A stretch of 10,006 nt of DNA. It comes from an uncultured Caulobacteraceae bacterium (GTDB lineage Bacteria > Pseudomonadota > Alphaproteobacteria > Caulobacterales > Caulobacteraceae). The stretch spans positions 1-10,006 of the forward strand of contig CALEOQ010000166.1 of assembly GCA_937910255.1 (NCBI GenBank), read 5' to 3'. Positions 8,801 through 10,006 of this stretch are shown piece after piece (the stretch's first letter is position 1; each line of letters starts with the position of its first letter). A program made the translations under genes and the position numbers. A model generated the notes under the pieces. It was given only the letters and a program-made list of their open reading frames with translations, did no database searches and had not been told where the DNA came from.

Positions 8801-9441
8801 GGGGAAACTGACGCAGCCGCCGCCGGCGCCGTGCGCTCGATCAGGTTCAGCAGGGCGGCCTCCATGGGCAGGGGGGCGAAGGCCCGCTCGCCGATCTTCG
8901 CCCGGGCCAGCGGCCTGGCCACCGCGCGGGACAGGCAGAGCGCGCGCAGGTGGCGCGCCTCGCGGCCGCGCAGCAACAGGGCCAGCTGGCGAGCCGCCCG
9001 GGGGGAGTGGAGCAGGACCGCCTCGGCCTTCAGCGCCCGCTCGATCTCGTCCCGCGGCGGGGTGAGGGGTTGGGTCTCATAGATCGCCTGGCGTCGCGCC
9101 GAGACGCCCGCGGCGGCCAGGGCGCCTGTCAGATCGCCGGCCGGTTCGGCGGCGGACAGGTGCAGGACCGACCCCCGGAACTCGCCGGCCCGCCCCGCCA
9201 GGCCGCGGGCCAGGGCGTCCACGTCGCCATCGGCGGAAAAGACCTGGCGAAAGCCCGCGGCCCGGGCGGCCTGGGCGGTGGCCTGGCCGACCACGAAGAC
9301 CGGCAGGCCCCGGTCAGGGTCGAGGTCGGCGAACACCCGAACCCCGTTGGCGCTGGTGAAGGCAAGGGCGCCGACGCCGGTCAGGTCGGGGACGACGCCG
9401 GCCAGGGGCGCGACCTCCGGCAGCGCCAGGGCCAGGGGCCG
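8797..9441 (-). CDS. hemD: Uroporphyrinogen-III synthase, N-terminus replaced at a contig junction
   Basis: The enzyme closes hydroxymethylbilane into uroporphyrinogen III with inversion of ring D, on the way to haem and related tetrapyrroles. About 214 residues are recognisable. GVGALAFTSANGVRVFADL, VFVVGQATAQAARAAGF, VLHLSAAEP and AVLLHSPRAARQLALLL are the ordered sequence blocks of the two-lobed HemD fold, although overall sequence conservation in this family is low. Homologues are usually about 230-250 residues and begin with an (V)W(I/V)TR strand roughly 30 residues before this point. That strand is missing: upstream of about 9441 the frame continues into unrelated sequence (TTTSRLCST) belonging to the next fragment. 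The 5' boundary is therefore a junction, not a start codon. The gene overlaps the small membrane protein gene by 4 bases at its stop. Confidence 0.85.
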   Translation of the reverse strand, partial: RPLALALPEVAPLAGVVPDLTGVGALAFTSANGVRVFADLDPDRGLPVFVVGQATAQAARAAGFRQVFSADGDVDALARGLAGRAGEFRGSVLHLSAAEPAGDLTGALAAAGVSARRQAIYETQPLTPPRDEIERALKAEAVLLHSPRAARQLALLLRGREARHLRALCLSRAVARPLARAKIGERAFAPLPMEAALLNLIERTAPAAAASVSP

Positions 9442-9483
9442 GGTGGAGCACAAGCGTGACGTGGTCGTCCTGCGGGATTCCAT
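9442..9483 (-). CDS. Start of an unidentified gene from the alien right-end fragment
   Basis: ATG at 9483-9481 shares its A with the TGA stop of the upstream fragment (TGATG), a classic coupled operon junction. GGAGG lies about 13 bases before the ATG. It reads MESRRTTTSRLCST and then runs into hemD sequence in the same frame. About 14 codons are too few to assign a function. The end is the approximate chimeric junction, which could lie anywhere in about 9439-9465. Confidence 0.35.
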
Positions 9484-9905
9484 CACAGTATGGTCGCCTC
9501 CAGCGACAGGGTCAGCGAGAGCATCGGCTGATCCGCATTGTCGATGCCGATGCGCATTCCGGTGACGCGAATCCACGGCTTCTGCGTCTCGAGCTTGTGC
9601 ACGAAGTTGACTACCTGGTCCAGCGGGGCCTTGAATTGCAGGCTGGCTGTGTACTTCTCGCCCTTCGCGGACCGCGTGCGTTTCAGAAGTGCGGTGACCT
9701 GCCAGAGGGCGTCTACGAGCTGCGCCTGGTACGCGCGCACGACCGGGGCATCTGGGTGCGGTGGCACGACCTCGTCGACATCCTCGGTGTCGTCGGCGCC
9801 GTCGGCCAGGTGCGTGTCCTCGTCAGCGTCGTGCTCGGCGTCGCTGTCGTCACTCTCGACGTGATCCCCACCGGCGTCCGTGTCTTCGTCTTCGTCTTCG
9901 GCGTC
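9483..9905 (-). CDS. C-terminal fragment of a GspM/PilO-like secretion or pilus assembly protein (alien origin)
   Basis: About 140 codons end at TGA (9485-9483). The first part is an extremely acidic low-complexity stretch rich in Asp and Glu (for example SDDSDAEHDADEDTH). A folded region follows: an amphipathic helix (YQAQLVDALWQVTALLKRT), then YTASLQFKAPLDQVVNFVHK, KPWIRVTGMRIGID and MLSLTLSLEAT. The order strand, 'x-L-xxx-hxF-hxxLE' helix, 'hxVxxhxI' strand, 'LxhxLxLxa' strand resembles the ferredoxin-like C-terminal domain of GspM/PilO proteins of type II secretion and type IV pili. That is inference from pattern and no search was run. The 5' side is cut by adapter sequence at 9906. It does not belong with hemD and probably comes from another genome. 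Confidence 0.5.
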   Translation of the reverse strand, partial: DAEDEDEDTDAGGDHVESDDSDAEHDADEDTHLADGADDTEDVDEVVPPHPDAPVVRAYQAQLVDALWQVTALLKRTRSAKGEKYTASLQFKAPLDQVVNFVHKLETQKPWIRVTGMRIGIDNADQPMLSLTLSLEATIL

Positions 9906-9963
9906 AGACCGGAAGGGCGGCGTGGAGGGAAAGGGTGGAGTTCTCGGTGGTTGGCGGAGCATG
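9906..9963. other. Degraded Illumina TruSeq universal adapter (reverse complement)
   Basis: Compared with the reverse complement of the known Illumina TruSeq universal adapter (58 nt, beginning AGATCGGAAGAGC), this stretch matches at 46 of 58 positions without any gap. Exact blocks include AGGGAAAG and TCTCGGTGGT (9942-9951). Most mismatches are changes to G, as expected of low-quality read ends. It is followed directly by poly-A, as in adapter read-through. This is not biological sequence. Confidence 0.93.
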
Positions 9964-10006
9964 AAAAAAAAAAAAAAACAAACACGGCATAACAAGCGGT
10001 ACCCGG
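9964..10006. other. Poly-A and residual read-through sequence at the contig end
   Basis: Fifteen A bases (9964-9978) follow the adapter, then 28 bases to the window end. Eight of these, ACGGCATA (9984-9991), also occur in the Illumina P7 oligo, but the surrounding bases fit poorly. The whole stretch should be treated as sequencing artefact. Confidence 0.8.

Noticed and set aside
9713..9995. Proteins starting in the poly-A/adapter region on the minus strand
   Set aside because: They include translated adapter and homopolymer (a run of Phe codons), so they are artefacts.

Overview
The central part of the window (about 120 to 9440) is high-GC DNA (a sampled 60-base line in the antiporter is about 73% GC). 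Its genes look like those of an alphaproteobacterium of the Caulobacterales (Caulobacter/Phenylobacterium type). The main support is the IF-2 protein, whose linker motif DRRDDRxSTTTYRP and C-terminal half closely resemble remembered Caulobacter IF-2. This placement comes from memory and was not searched.

Layout. 1-119: a low-GC fragment that reads on the minus strand as the anticodon-binding part of a glycyl-tRNA synthetase from another organism. About 119-2482: infB (+) without its N-terminus, followed by a good intrinsic terminator. 2559-3296 (-): a LuxI-type autoinducer synthase homologue. 3409-5460 (-): glutamine-dependent NAD+ synthetase. 5586-6875 (+): a CPA1-type sodium/proton antiporter, divergent from nadE. 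7072-8346 (+): a lower-GC AAA-type ATPase with a C-terminal winged-helix-like region, probably acquired horizontally, lying against the 3' end of a tRNA-Thr(CGT) gene (8465-8540, -). 8591-8800 and 8797-about 9441 (-): a small membrane protein translationally overlapped with hemD, which has lost its N-terminus. About 9442-9905 (-): unrelated coding DNA with a GspM/PilO-like C-terminus. 9906-9963: a degraded Illumina adapter, followed by poly-A.

Both ends therefore look like assembly artefacts: alien DNA is joined inside infB on the left and inside hemD on the right, and the right end runs into adapter. The window is best read as a whole metagenomic contig whose trustworthy part is about 120-9440. 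Nothing should be inferred from synteny across those two junctions.

The core genes cover translation initiation (infB), a tRNA, cofactor synthesis (nadE, hemD) and ion homeostasis (antiporter). The accessory-looking items are the LuxI-like synthase, which has no receptor gene beside it here, and the ATPase island at the tRNA. I do not see a complete new multi-gene system. The lone ATPase with a possible leader peptide and the solo LuxI homologue are the biological leads.
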